Positions 32,497-40,793 of a stretch of 44,684 bases of DNA are shown piece after piece; position 1 is the stretch's first letter, and every line of letters begins with the position of its first letter. The translations under genes were made by a program, and so were the position numbers. Source of the stretch: Candidatus Uhrbacteria bacterium (GTDB lineage: Bacteria; Patescibacteriota; Patescibacteriia; JACRJV01). The notes below the pieces were generated by a model, which was not told the DNA's origin, ran no database searches, and saw only the letters and a program-made list of their open reading frames with translations. The DNA lies in contig JACRJV010000023.1 of assembly GCA_016215325.1 (NCBI GenBank), forward strand, positions 1-44,684. The letters run 5' to 3'.

Positions 32497-33366
32497 TCAG
32501 GGGTACCCAAATATTGGAATGGTGTAGGTACCGTATCGCCACACACGTGGGCTTCCCTCGGGAGCAGGAATAAATGTATTGCCAACGGATATCGCTCTGG
32601 ATTCTGGACTCAAAAACACCCCATCGCCACAATTGGTGATGGTGTTATTTTTTATCATTTGCGAACCCGCCATCGATGCGATGCCGGTATGGCAATCATC
32701 AATCACGTTGCCAGAAACTTCTTGGTTGCCATCATATTTCAAATCAATCCCCTCGTGTCCCGCGTCTGATAACTGATTATTGATGATCCTGATATTTGAG
32801 TTTGCCGATGATATTGCTCCCCACAGTGCGTGCCGGGATATGGAATTTTTAATCACGCTATTGGGCTGTGCTCCGGCTGGGTTGAGCCCGTTGCGCGTGT
32901 ATTCCACAATACTATGTTCAACGATGCTCCCGTCGCCCATAAAGATAATTGCTTCCCAATCAGCCAGCTGCGGTTTCTCTGCCGCGGAGGTAAAAAGAAT
33001 CGGCTGGCTGCTTTCGCCCGTTGCCACGAATTGACGTAACACAAATAGACTGGAGTGTGTAGTGGAGTAGGAGAGCAGCCGCGTCGGATCGTTATCGTTA
33101 AATCCGTCCGCCGGGACCTCATCGCCCCAACGGCGATCGTCTCCGACCGAAAACTTCACGGTTGTCCCGGGAAGCACCGTGAGATTTCCAAAAATTTGCA
33201 CGTCCCCCGTGACGATGATATTCCCGCTCCAAATCTGATTGCCTAGATACCAACCGCTCACGGAAGTATTGGATAGTTGCGTTGTTGAAAAAAATTTGAT
33301 CAAAAAAACAACAGTAATGAGCGCGATCACTGCCCCGAGTAGGACAAGGCCTTTTTTCCAGTTCAT
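32497..33366 (-). CDS. Membrane-anchored right-handed beta-helix protein
   Basis: A 289-residue protein with an N-terminal anchor (LVLLGAVIALITVVFLIKFF, residues 7-26). The beta-helix region has repeated short turns such as NSVIKNSISRHALWGAISSANSNIRIINNQLSDAGHEGIDL and NTITNCGDGVFLSP, typical of right-handed parallel beta-helices (pectate-lyase-like, NosD/PbH1 repeats). No catalytic residues can be assigned. The role is probably surface binding or carbohydrate interaction. Downstream is the thrA promoter; upstream is a kinase-like gene 26 bases away. Confidence 0.75.
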   Translation of the reverse strand: MNWKKGLVLLGAVIALITVVFLIKFFSTTQLSNTSVSGWYLGNQIWSGNIIVTGDVQIFGNLTVLPGTTVKFSVGDDRRWGDEVPADGFNDNDPTRLLSYSTTHSSLFVLRQFVATGESSQPILFTSAAEKPQLADWEAIIFMGDGSIVEHSIVEYTRNGLNPAGAQPNSVIKNSISRHALWGAISSANSNIRIINNQLSDAGHEGIDLKYDGNQEVSGNVIDDCHTGIASMAGSQMIKNNTITNCGDGVFLSPESRAISVGNTFIPAPEGSPRVWRYGTYTIPIFGYP

Positions 33367-33392
33367 AATCTCAACAACAGAATTCGAAATTA

Positions 33393-33914
33393 CTAAATAT
33401 TCGCTATGATTTTCTGAACCATCACCTCAACAGGCTGCTGGGCATCAATAACAATCGCCCCCTTTATGATCATTTCTTTTTCAAATTCACCCTGCCAACT
33501 GAGAACGTGCCCTACTTCTGTTTCGCTTTTCCCGAATTCATCTTGCCCGGGCCGATCCTCAAGCCGTTGACGCACTACTGAGGGTGGAATCTGCAGTAAG
33601 AACACTTTGTCAAACCGATGAAGTTGATCAAGAATATCAGAAGTGACTCCAACGACAAATACAGGATTTCCCGGATCACGATTCAGTAGTTCGGTCATCA
33701 TCGCCTCATCCCAAAGCCATGCATGGCGATTGAGCCACTCTTCGCTCACCTTGCCGGGCGTGTACTCGGCGCGTTCGCCTGTTTGTTTATTAATCCAATG
33801 GGTAAGCCTAGGTTCTTGATCAATATCAATGGTCCGATACCCTTTTTTCCATAGTTCATTTTCCACTGTTGATTTCCCCGAACCACTCACCCCCACAATA
33901 AGATATTTTTTCAT
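33393..33914 (-). CDS. P-loop nucleotide kinase-like protein
   Basis: A 173-residue AAA/adenylate-kinase-like P-loop protein. Walker A is GVSGSGKST (residues 8-16), followed by KKGYRTIDIDQEPRLTHWI, a later VFVVGV strand (Walker B-like without a clear acidic residue), and QIPPSVVRQRLEDRPGQDEFG as a possible lid region. The substrate is unknown. This short form is common in bacterial genomes without a defined role. It is preceded on its upstream side by a dispersed palindromic repeat. Confidence 0.7.
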   Translation of the reverse strand: MKKYLIVGVSGSGKSTVENELWKKGYRTIDIDQEPRLTHWINKQTGERAEYTPGKVSEEWLNRHAWLWDEAMMTELLNRDPGNPVFVVGVTSDILDQLHRFDKVFLLQIPPSVVRQRLEDRPGQDEFGKSETEVGHVLSWQGEFEKEMIIKGAIVIDAQQPVEVMVQKIIANI

Positions 33915-33935
33915 ATTCGATCACTCCGACATTCT

Positions 33936-33950
33936 CCCGCCAGAGGCGGG
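33936..33950. repeat. Short palindromic repeat CCCGCCAGAGGCGGG
   Basis: A 6-bp perfect stem with loop AGA, followed by CAGGTAAG. A degenerate copy (CCCGTCAAAGGCGGACAGGTATG) occurs at 34978-35000. Repeats of this type are dispersed in many Patescibacterial genomes. Confidence 0.6.
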
Positions 33951-33986
33951 CAGGTAAGAATTTGCGAATGAACACATACTGAGGGA

Positions 33987-34886
33987 TTACACAGCTGCCA
34001 TAGAAACGACTTGATCTTCCGATTCTGCTGTGCCGCCGATCAACATCTTACTCCCGTTTTGGGCCCAGAGTTTGTATGGTGGGCACACGCGGGCAGCCCC
34101 AACTTCCGCATCCCCTGATTCCCATTGCTCCGACGACATTCCGAGGCTCATGGCGAATTCCTTGGCAATTTCTCGGGCAAACTGCGGATCTTTGCGAATA
34201 TGTTCTAGTGTCAATACTCCCAAGGATGACGGAACAGCAATAGCGACCTCCATATAATTTCCGCTGCGCCCCGTGTAATCTTTGTAGGGCGCCCTAAACA
34301 CTGTTCGGTAAATAATAAATACCGCCGGTTCGGTGCTTCCATTAGCTTGGACCTCAGAATGAAGCACGGGGCTACGGCCGACTTTTTTTCGTTCGGTACC
34401 TTGGTATTTTTCTACCTTCTTAAAAATTCCTAAAAAGCCGGAGACAATGCGTTCGCGTACGACGGGAACATCTGTAAAATTGTCCTTCATGATAGGCCGA
34501 AGCCGGACTTCTTCAAACATCAATTGTTCAACCATCTTGGACTCGGATTCCGGATTACGATGATGAATAGACCCAAAATAATGTTCGATCTCTAGCAACG
34601 GAGCAATTTTAGCCCCCGCCTTAATAATGGGACTAAACCCTGGGCCATGCCCGCCTTGAGAGCCACTTTCGGTTCGATTATTCCACCCTTGAATACTGAC
34701 ATTCAAGGAAGCAGTTTTTTGTTCGAGAATTTGTTTGAGGATCTCCCGCCGTTGCTCGACCCCTTCCACTGATGGAGGAATATGGCGTATCGCCGGAGGA
34801 GTAGCTGGCCGCGTGGGATATTGACTTGATTGCTCACGGGGGGTTCCAGGCTCCACAATCATTTCGGGTCGTTCTTGTGTGGCCAT
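33987..34886 (-). CDS. Unknown protein, about 300 residues
   Basis: I do not recognise a family. The 299-residue product starts with a Pro/Thr-rich, probably disordered segment (residues 1-45) followed by a mixed alpha/beta region. Possible secondary structure includes a helix (EQRREILKQILEQKTA) and hydrophobic strands (VFIIYRTVFRAPYKD, YMEVAIAVPSSLGVL). One Cys lies in ARVCPPYKLW near the C-terminus. No signal peptide or membrane helix is seen. It faces the 35.0-kb hairpin region. The start ATG 34886 is the only one giving the complete frame. Confidence 0.6.
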   Translation of the reverse strand: MATQERPEMIVEPGTPREQSSQYPTRPATPPAIRHIPPSVEGVEQRREILKQILEQKTASLNVSIQGWNNRTESGSQGGHGPGFSPIIKAGAKIAPLLEIEHYFGSIHHRNPESESKMVEQLMFEEVRLRPIMKDNFTDVPVVRERIVSGFLGIFKKVEKYQGTERKKVGRSPVLHSEVQANGSTEPAVFIIYRTVFRAPYKDYTGRSGNYMEVAIAVPSSLGVLTLEHIRKDPQFAREIAKEFAMSLGMSSEQWESGDAEVGAARVCPPYKLWAQNGSKMLIGGTAESEDQVVSMAAV

Positions 34887-35019
34887 AATGTTGCGGAATT
34901 AAATTGATCATTTTTCGGTAGAATATTGCTGGCGTTAATAAAGTGAGTGGTGCCATTTCCCAATCTCTGGAATCATTCCCGTCAAAGGCGGACAGGTATG
35001 TGAGTGAGAGTACGGTTAG

Positions 35020-35059
35020 CACAACATACCAACATACTCCAGTTTGTTGGTATGTTGTG
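35020..35059. repeat. 15-bp inverted repeat with 10-base loop
   Basis: CACAACATACCAACA pairs perfectly with TGTTGGTATGTTGTG around loop TACTCCAGTT. No T-run follows on either strand, so it is more like an operator or an RNA structural element than a terminator. Confidence 0.7.
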
Positions 35060-35175
35060 GTGTATGATTTAATGAAATTCGCCAAACATAAAAGGTCGCG
35101 CAATGGGCCATCCGGACTATAATTGCAATATCATCGTACGCCGGTTGGAGACCATTGTAAAGGTAAAATAGCGGG

Positions 35176-35207
35176 TAACGCCTCAACGGGAACTTGTTGA
35201 GGCGTTA
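35176..35207. repeat. 12-bp hairpin
   Basis: TAACGCCTCAAC and GTTGAGGCGTTA pair with loop GGGAACTT. On the plus strand it is followed by ATAATC, and on the minus strand by CCCGC; neither is a T-run. Possibly part of a leader RNA structure. Confidence 0.6.
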
Positions 35208-35381
35208 ATAATCAATATGGCGAAACTACCATAGTAAGAATGACACATCGCAATGTCATGAGGCAGACTCTACCCTGACACAGACTCTACCCCGAATTGC
35301 CTTATTCCAGAAACTATCGTATGGTGCATTTAGACTGCACTTGATCTCGCACCTTTCACCACTTTACGCAAGGGAGTTGGC

Positions 35382-35921
35382 ATGAATCATGTGGATGATC
35401 TCACGGTCCTCGATGTCCAAGTCGAGGTATCCTGCAAGATTTGCTATCGGACTTGCCGACACGACGTCATCCTCACGTCGAAAAATGGAGCGGGCCGGTA
35501 TACGTTCCGGTGCACACGGTGCCACGCGGCGCAGCCATACGACCCGACCATCCACCGCGATCTCGGCCCACTTCTGGGCGCCAAAACGCAACCGCTCCGT
35601 CGCGCAATGCATGCAAAGCGCTGGTGGACGTATGCGAGCATCGCATGCTGGGTCGCGAGCGCCGCCTATCTCACCCGACATGGATGGCCGATAGATGGGA
35701 CGGATGCCTGCGTGTCCGGCCTCCTGTTCGGCTTCCTCATCGGCGCGTTCGAACGCCGAAGGCCCCAACGGAACGCGAACATGCTTTGGGCGGTCGCGTT
35801 GGTAATCTCCGGAATTCTGTGTTATCGCGTCGGCCTTCATCACGCCACCGTTTACGTGTTCTGCCTTTTCACCTCGCTTCACGTCGCCCAGTTTTTAGAC
35901 TGGTGTTACAGCGAACCATAG
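35382..35921 (+). CDS. Zinc-ribbon membrane protein, unknown
   Basis: A 179-residue protein with an N-terminal zinc-binding module, C18-K-I-C21 ... CTRC (two CxxC pairs), and at least three hydrophobic segments (TYASIACWVASAAYL, ACVSGLLFGFLIGAF, MLWAVALVISGILCYRVGL). It looks like a small integral membrane protein with a cytoplasmic zinc knuckle. The Shine-Dalgarno AGGGAG sits 6-7 bases before ATG. It is alone on the plus strand with its own terminator, and its codons look more GC-rich than its neighbours; transfer is possible. Function unknown. Confidence 0.75.
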   Translation: MNHVDDLTVLDVQVEVSCKICYRTCRHDVILTSKNGAGRYTFRCTRCHAAQPYDPTIHRDLGPLLGAKTQPLRRAMHAKRWWTYASIACWVASAAYLTRHGWPIDGTDACVSGLLFGFLIGAFERRRPQRNANMLWAVALVISGILCYRVGLHHATVYVFCLFTSLHVAQFLDWCYSEP

Positions 35922-35940
35922 GCGCGACAACATCGCCCCC

Positions 35941-35978
35941 AAGAGGCAGTCCGGCCAAGTCCGCGACTGCCTCTTCTT
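35941..35978 (+). terminator. Terminator of the zinc-ribbon membrane gene
   Basis: An 11-bp stem, AAGAGGCAGTC (35941-35951) with GACTGCCTCTT (35965-35975), followed by CTTATT on the plus strand. It sits 20 bases past the stop codon and 16 bases before the convergent PhnB-like gene ends. Confidence 0.75.
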
Positions 35979-35994
35979 ATTGAATCGTAGTGAA

Positions 35995-36423
35995 CTACTT
36001 CTTGTTAGGATCATGATAATTGATCATCCACCGTATCCCATATTTATCTTCGAACGCTCCGTAGTAGTCCCCCCAGACCTGGTCTGCAATCGGCATTTCA
36101 ACCTTGCCACCGACAGACAGCCCCGCGAAGAGTCGATCGGCTTCTTCCTTGCTATCGGGATGAATAGAAATATTCACGTTGTTGCCAACGGTCAATGTAT
36201 GGCCCATCGAAGCGAGGGCATCAGTGCCCATGAGCATATTATCACCGACCGACAAAGCAATATGCATGATCAAATTCTGCTCTGCTTCTGGGATGGTAAC
36301 ACCGGGTATGGGGAAGTCCTTGAACCGCACAAAGGAACTAAATTCTCCACCTAATACTGATTTATAGAAATTAAACGCTTCTTCAGTTTTAGCGAAAAAA
36401 TTAAGATAGGTATTGAATTTCAT
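35995..36423 (-). CDS. PhnB-like VOC-family protein
   Basis: A 142-residue vicinal-oxygen-chelate fold protein of the PhnB/3-demethylubiquinone-methyltransferase-like group. Features: MKFNTYLNFFAKTEEAFNFYKSVLGGEF at the N-terminus, IMHIALSVGDNMLMGTDA in the middle and DQVWGDYYGAFEDKYGIRWMINY at the C-terminus, exactly the pattern of that family. No function is firmly known; members are often plasmid- or stress-associated. It is a single gene with a 109-base gap upstream where I see no clear promoter. Confidence 0.88.
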   Translation of the reverse strand: MKFNTYLNFFAKTEEAFNFYKSVLGGEFSSFVRFKDFPIPGVTIPEAEQNLIMHIALSVGDNMLMGTDALASMGHTLTVGNNVNISIHPDSKEEADRLFAGLSVGGKVEMPIADQVWGDYYGAFEDKYGIRWMINYHDPNKK

Positions 36424-36532
36424 AGATGGTGTTATCCATTATTGAATAATCGTTCATTGCATATCGTGCATCATGCGGGAATTCTCGCGTGAAATAAGGG
36501 GGAAACGGACCAACAAACAAAAGAGGCGCATA

Positions 36533-37957
36533 CTAGAGGGTATTCCAGAGCACAAACCCGCTGAAAAAAGAAAAGAAGAGGAAGATGATTGCAATGATGG
36601 TTTTGCGCACCCTGCTTGGCTGGAAGGCCCGTGAGAGCGCCTTATGATTAAGCCAAGACACCAGCGCGATATGCACAGTCATGGCGATCGCATTCAAAAC
36701 CGCGCCAAGCACGATCAATGATTTTGGTTCGTAAATATTGAATGTAAATAAGAGGATGCCAAAAACAATTTGCGCCCAAACAAAAAAGGAGTAGAGTTTT
36801 GAAAGGTGAACTGTCGTCCCGTTTTTCCGGCGTAAGGCATGGATCGCGACATTTTCTGCCATAATGCGACTGGTGGAATCCATCACCCCCAATTGCGTTT
36901 GGAAGAGCATCACTGAAACAGCAACCAAGAACAATATCCCCACGATTGGTGAAAGACGATTGCCGATGATTTGGCCTTCGGTCAGGACAAATCGAATCCC
37001 TTGGGCATTGCCGGTTGCGCCAAACGCAGTGGAGTATGCGAGCACCATCAACAACAACATCGAGAACGCCCCGATCGCCAAAAATACGATCGCATGTTCA
37101 TGGTTGATTACTTTCCACCAGCGCCGGAAGCGCGCAATGCTGATGGCATTTTCTTCAAATTGGTGGCCGTGGAGCCGAATCGATTGTTGCTGGCCGCCCC
37201 GAACCAAACCGGCAATTTTTTGCGAGTACTGCCCCATGCCATATCCTTTTTCTTTGATGTAAATCGATTGGGTAAGGTTGAGGTTGCCGCCGGCGCCCGA
37301 ATAGGCAAACGCTGCCATAAAGGTCGCCAGTGCAACCCCCGGCGGAAGAAACCAAAAGCCTTCTCCGCGACCCACCACGCCGCCCACCAGTGCAGCCCAT
37401 GTACTGGGCGTGCTCAAGACCACTGCCAATGCAAAGATAAATGGGACACCAATCAGCAGGATTGTCTTGGTGAGTGCTTCCATACGATCATACACGGTCT
37501 TGCCAGAGCTCAAGATAACTCCAATCACGACCAGCAATAGAGCGGCGGCCCAACGGTACTGCTCAACGCCAATGAGCGCCGTAAGCACTTGCGCGGATGC
37601 GGCAACAATCCCAGGCAACCCAAAACCAATGAAGGTCGAAACAATAAACCAATACGGAGCCCAGCGAACCAATCGGCCAATGCCCACAAACACGCTCTCC
37701 CCTTTGACTAACGCATAGCGCTCGATCTCCATGTTGATAAAAAACTGGAAGGTAATGCCCACAATAGCGCCCCATGCGATCCCTAATCCATAATTGGAAA
37801 CAAGATAGGGCCACAAAATCACTTCGCCGGAGCCCAACCCCAGCGCAAGGATCACAAAACTTGGGCCCAAGATCTTTTTGAGTGGAATCGCTTCAGGGAA
37901 TTCCTTGACGTCTGCAACGATGGCAGAATCTTGCGTTTTTATGGACTTACGATGCAT
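36533..37957 (-). CDS. Nramp-superfamily transporter without canonical metal motifs
   Basis: A 474-residue membrane protein of about 11 helices with the Nramp-type architecture. TM1 reads ALGLGSGEVILWPYLVSNYG where canonical Nramp has DPGN. The TM6 region reads FAYSGAGGNLNLTQS, followed by YIKEKGYGMGQYS; the MPH motif is missing. The rest fits COG1914-like transporters. The substrate is not predictable: the loss of DPGN and MPH argues against canonical Mn2+/Fe2+ transport. The start is ATG 37957, overlapping the Kef-type gene by 11 bases; a farther start would run deep into that gene. Confidence 0.8.
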   Translation of the reverse strand: MHRKSIKTQDSAIVADVKEFPEAIPLKKILGPSFVILALGLGSGEVILWPYLVSNYGLGIAWGAIVGITFQFFINMEIERYALVKGESVFVGIGRLVRWAPYWFIVSTFIGFGLPGIVAASAQVLTALIGVEQYRWAAALLLVVIGVILSSGKTVYDRMEALTKTILLIGVPFIFALAVVLSTPSTWAALVGGVVGRGEGFWFLPPGVALATFMAAFAYSGAGGNLNLTQSIYIKEKGYGMGQYSQKIAGLVRGGQQQSIRLHGHQFEENAISIARFRRWWKVINHEHAIVFLAIGAFSMLLLMVLAYSTAFGATGNAQGIRFVLTEGQIIGNRLSPIVGILFLVAVSVMLFQTQLGVMDSTSRIMAENVAIHALRRKNGTTVHLSKLYSFFVWAQIVFGILLFTFNIYEPKSLIVLGAVLNAIAMTVHIALVSWLNHKALSRAFQPSRVRKTIIAIIFLFFSFFSGFVLWNTL

Positions 37958-39614
37958 ACAGTGATTGCTCTGACCGTAATTGTGAAAAGAATTTTTTGGT
38001 GAGCTTCTTTTGCTTGAGCGTTGACACAATCCAGTCGGCGCCCATGGCATGCGGCATCATCACATAATCCGCTCCGGCCTCATAGAGGGTTGATGCATCT
38101 TCTTTTTGGTAGGCATTCCCCAATACCATGATCCGCGGGTTAAGCCTGCGGACATGCTCAATGAGATTTACTTGGTCATCCACCGACGGAATAGTCATGA
38201 TCACGAGCCGCGCCGACGCAAGGCGCAACTGTTCTAAAAACTCGATATCCGCGACATCGCCGAAAATCGATGGGATCTGTTGCTCCCGCATCGCCCGGAT
38301 CGCATCGGGGTCATAATCGATCACTGAAAAATTTGCTTTGAGCGCCTTGAGCGCTTGGCATACCCTGGAGCCAATGCGGTGGTGGCCTACGACCCAGATG
38401 TCATAGACAGCGGCAGCGGCATTCGGCTGACGATACCGATCCGGACCAAACCAACGAAACAACGGCTGCAACCATTGATATAAACGATCGCCATAGTACA
38501 CGAGATACGACGATGTCATGATCGTCACAATTGCCACGATCGTAAAAATCGAAATAATCGAAGGATCAACATGCCCGATTTGCTGCCCGGTAAATAGCAA
38601 GACGAAGCCGAACTCACTCACTTGAGCGGCGGTGAGCCCAATTAATAGACTGTTGCGGCGCGTGAACTTTGACAACCGAAAAACAAAGAATAGGATCAAC
38701 GGGTTGCCGATCAGGATGAACAAAGATAATGCTGCGGCGATGGGCCACACGGATTCAACAGCACTCAAGGCCGTTTCGCTGCCTAGGACGATAAAAAATA
38801 AGATGAGGAAAAAATCCCGCAGCGGCTTAATGCGGCTCGAAATCTCCGGCTGGTAGGGGGATGAACTCAATGCGATGCCGGCGGCAATGGCACCGATCTC
38901 AACAGAAAACCCAAGCCAATATACGAGGCTGGCAACGCCAAAACACCAACTTACGGTGAACAAAAATAAGAGTTCGTTGGAATGCGAGATATTGCCCAGG
39001 AGCCATGGCAGGATGTACTGCGATAAAAAGATGAGGGTGAGGATGCCGGCAACGCCTCCAAGGCCCAACAGGAACGCCGACCCAGCTACGCTGCCCCCGC
39101 CCTTGAGAACGCCGATAAATACCATGATGAGTACCGCAATCACATCCTGGACCAACATAAGCCCAATGGTGTGGCGGCCGTAGACGGTCTCTGTTTCCTT
39201 TTTGTCGGCAAGCAGCTTGCTGATGATCACGGTACTGGAAAATGTCGCGGCAACGGCTAAATAGAGGGACGGCAGCGACGCGAGCCCCAGGACGCGCAGG
39301 ATGATCATCCCTAGCGCTGACGTAAAGAGTACTTGCGCAAACCCCGAGGCGATCGAAATGCGGCCGATGCTTTTAAGGTGCCGGAAGTTTAATTCCAACC
39401 CGATAATAAACAGCAACAATACCACGCCAAACTGGGCGAATGCTTCATACATTTTTTTATCCCCATGCAGGAGATTAAAAAACATCGGCCCAGCGATCAC
39501 GCCGGCGATGATATAGGAGATCACTAATGGCTGCCGCAGTAATCGCATCACTAACGCAATCGACACGGTGAGCCCCAACAAAATACTGATTTGAAAAAAA
39601 ATGTTTTCGGTCAC
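37947..39614 (-). CDS. Kef/CPA2-type cation:proton antiporter with RCK domain
   Basis: A 555-residue protein with about 12 membrane helices (Na+/H+ exchanger domain, about residues 1-390) and a C-terminal TrkA-N/RCK nucleotide-binding domain (DIWVVGHHRIGSRVCQALK, SVIDYDPDAIRAM, IFGDVADIEFLEQ). The exchanger part shows FIIGLELNFRHLK, AATFSSTVI, QDVIAVL and QVSEFGFVL. It probably exchanges K+ or Na+ for protons, gated by NAD(H). The start is GTG 39614 (VTENIFFQISILL), about 27 bases past an extended -10 box. A longer reading frame from 39704 would encode a non-family N-terminus. Confidence 0.88.
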   Translation of the reverse strand: MTENIFFQISILLGLTVSIALVMRLLRQPLVISYIIAGVIAGPMFFNLLHGDKKMYEAFAQFGVVLLLFIIGLELNFRHLKSIGRISIASGFAQVLFTSALGMIILRVLGLASLPSLYLAVAATFSSTVIISKLLADKKETETVYGRHTIGLMLVQDVIAVLIMVFIGVLKGGGSVAGSAFLLGLGGVAGILTLIFLSQYILPWLLGNISHSNELLFLFTVSWCFGVASLVYWLGFSVEIGAIAAGIALSSSPYQPEISSRIKPLRDFFLILFFIVLGSETALSAVESVWPIAAALSLFILIGNPLILFFVFRLSKFTRRNSLLIGLTAAQVSEFGFVLLFTGQQIGHVDPSIISIFTIVAIVTIMTSSYLVYYGDRLYQWLQPLFRWFGPDRYRQPNAAAAVYDIWVVGHHRIGSRVCQALKALKANFSVIDYDPDAIRAMREQQIPSIFGDVADIEFLEQLRLASARLVIMTIPSVDDQVNLIEHVRRLNPRIMVLGNAYQKEDASTLYEAGADYVMMPHAMGADWIVSTLKQKKLTKKFFSQLRSEQSLYAS

Positions 39615-39641
39615 AGCGCGGGCGTGTGTATAGATGCCGAT

Positions 39642-39650
39642 AGTATACCA
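39642..39650 (-). promoter_or_regulatory. Extended -10 promoter of the Kef-type gene
   Basis: On the minus strand, TGG-TATACT, an extended -10 with the TG motif. The predicted start gives a leader of about 20 bases. It lies directly after the terminator of the preceding gene. Confidence 0.5.
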
Positions 39651-39655
39651 TAAAT

Positions 39656-39686
39656 ACAAAAATCCCGCCGTACACAAGCAGGATTT
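39656..39686 (-). terminator. Terminator after the 2TM protein gene
   Basis: On the minus strand, AAATCCTGC pairs with GCGGGATTT (one G-T pair) around loop TTGTGTACG and is followed by T residues. It lies 11 bases past the stop codon of the 39697-39960 gene. Confidence 0.65.
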
Positions 39687-39696
39687 CGGACATCCG

Positions 39697-39960
39697 TTAA
39701 ACAACCTTAGAGTGTCGATTCTTCAGCCACCGTGATTTGATGCGAGGGAGTGAAAACGTTGAAAGAAGGAAACCAGCGACCGGTACCAATGCCTTCAGTA
39801 GCGGACTCGAATCGCCGATGATCATTAACCACACACTCGCGATCAGATACGTAAACCCCGCAATGACTAGCGCCCGTGTCCAGCTGGTCTCCCATGCTTT
39901 ATCAACCTCCACACGCGCGTTGCGCTCCTGTAATTGACGAATTTTTTCTTCGACGTGCAT
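39697..39960 (-). CDS. Small two-helix membrane protein (2TM family)
   Basis: An 87-residue protein starting MHVEEKIRQLQERNARVEVDKAWETSWTR, followed by two membrane helices (ALVIAGFTYLIASVWLMII and LLKALVPVAGFLLSTFSL) and a basic tail (PRIKSRWLKNRHSK). I recall this arrangement, with the VExDKAWExSWTR signature, as a widely conserved uncharacterised 2TM family. ATG 39960 is chosen because the family N-terminus starts there; a start at 40062 would extend into the end of the next gene. Function unknown. Confidence 0.7.
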   Translation of the reverse strand: MHVEEKIRQLQERNARVEVDKAWETSWTRALVIAGFTYLIASVWLMIIGDSSPLLKALVPVAGFLLSTFSLPRIKSRWLKNRHSKVV

Positions 39961-40054
39961 AGAGGCGGCTGTCCAAGAGTAAGCGTCGCTTTGATTGGAT
40001 TGATAGAAATGCACGGTTGGACCGCAATATTTTGGGGGGATACTGTGTTGCGTA

Positions 40055-40717
40055 CTATCCATCGTGTTTCCGGAAACGCTGCACCCGGTATTCTACATGC
40101 CCTTGCCCATACGGCGGAACCGAGACAATCACTACACCATCTCCTTGTTTGGCAAGTCCCGCCTGATAATGCTCGATGATAACATCAGAAATACCGAGCG
40201 TTTGTTGTATTGTTTGCTGGATTAATTCCAGCCCTTCCGTGTATCGGTCGTCAAGAAAGATAATGGCTTTCTTTACAACCCCAGCATCGAACATATGAAT
40301 ACGTTGTTGCTCAAGAGCTGCAATATGACGCTTATTCATAAGTGTAGGAAAATGGGAAATGGCAACAGATCGTTTGCCTCGCTGATCCTCGGTGTACACC
40401 AGTGTCGCCATACATCCATTAAGCTTATTGGTCGCAATCCATTTTGGAGAATCGATCGCAGATACTTCGATAGAGTCCGAGCCAAAAACCGGCACGAATT
40501 TCACGGGCAATTTTCCGCCCTCGCGTTCCAGGAGTGCCTGCCATTCTTCTTCTTCCGATGTTCCATTCTCAATCATGCCGGTTAACTTGTGTAGTAACAA
40601 TGCTGCGCTTTTGGAATCGTCTGGAAACAATTGTTTCGCAATCCCTTGAGCAAATACAACAACATTTTCGTTGCAAAAGATTTCTTCCTGATGGGAAGTT
40701 ATGTCTTTCCTTGTCAT
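40055..40717 (-). CDS. Unknown soluble protein
   Basis: A 220-residue protein with no recognised family. It is mainly charged and polar, with hydrophobic strands (KAIIFLDDRYTEGLELIQQTI and DGVVIVSVPPYGQGHVEY) and the segment KFVPVFGSDSIEVSAIDSPKWIATNKLNGCMATLVYTEDQ. There is no signal peptide or membrane helix. The 152-base gap upstream contains an interleaved inverted repeat. Found next to a 2TM protein and a queuosine-precursor transporter; no functional link is visible. Confidence 0.65.
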   Translation of the reverse strand: MTRKDITSHQEEIFCNENVVVFAQGIAKQLFPDDSKSAALLLHKLTGMIENGTSEEEEWQALLEREGGKLPVKFVPVFGSDSIEVSAIDSPKWIATNKLNGCMATLVYTEDQRGKRSVAISHFPTLMNKRHIAALEQQRIHMFDAGVVKKAIIFLDDRYTEGLELIQQTIQQTLGISDVIIEHYQAGLAKQGDGVVIVSVPPYGQGHVEYRVQRFRKHDG

Positions 40718-40793
40718 AAAGAATTATTGTTTGGACTTCCGTACAGGCCCCCGACCAGCGATCCCGCCAATATCACCAACTTCCTGTTAACTT

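Larger units (their letters stand above)
34887..35381. other. Divergent intergenic region with several hairpins
   Basis: A 495-base gap between divergent genes. Contents: a degenerate copy of the CCCGCC-type repeat (34978-35000), a 15-bp hairpin (35020-35034 with 35045-35059), a possible -10 TATAAT (35118-35123), a 12-bp hairpin (35176-35187 with 35196-35207), a small hairpin ATGACA/TGTCAT (35240-35245 with 35254-35259), and a direct repeat CAGACTCTACCC (35264-35275 and 35281-35292). I see no protein-coding gene. The plus-strand stretch could be a long leader of the gene at 35382. Confidence 0.5.

Noticed and set aside
31718-32527. 269-residue open frame opposite the aspartate kinase gene
   Set aside because: It is an antisense shadow that also crosses the thrA promoter; no domain is seen.
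35264-35292. CRISPR-like direct repeats
   Set aside because: Only two 12-base copies with a 5-base spacer; no array.
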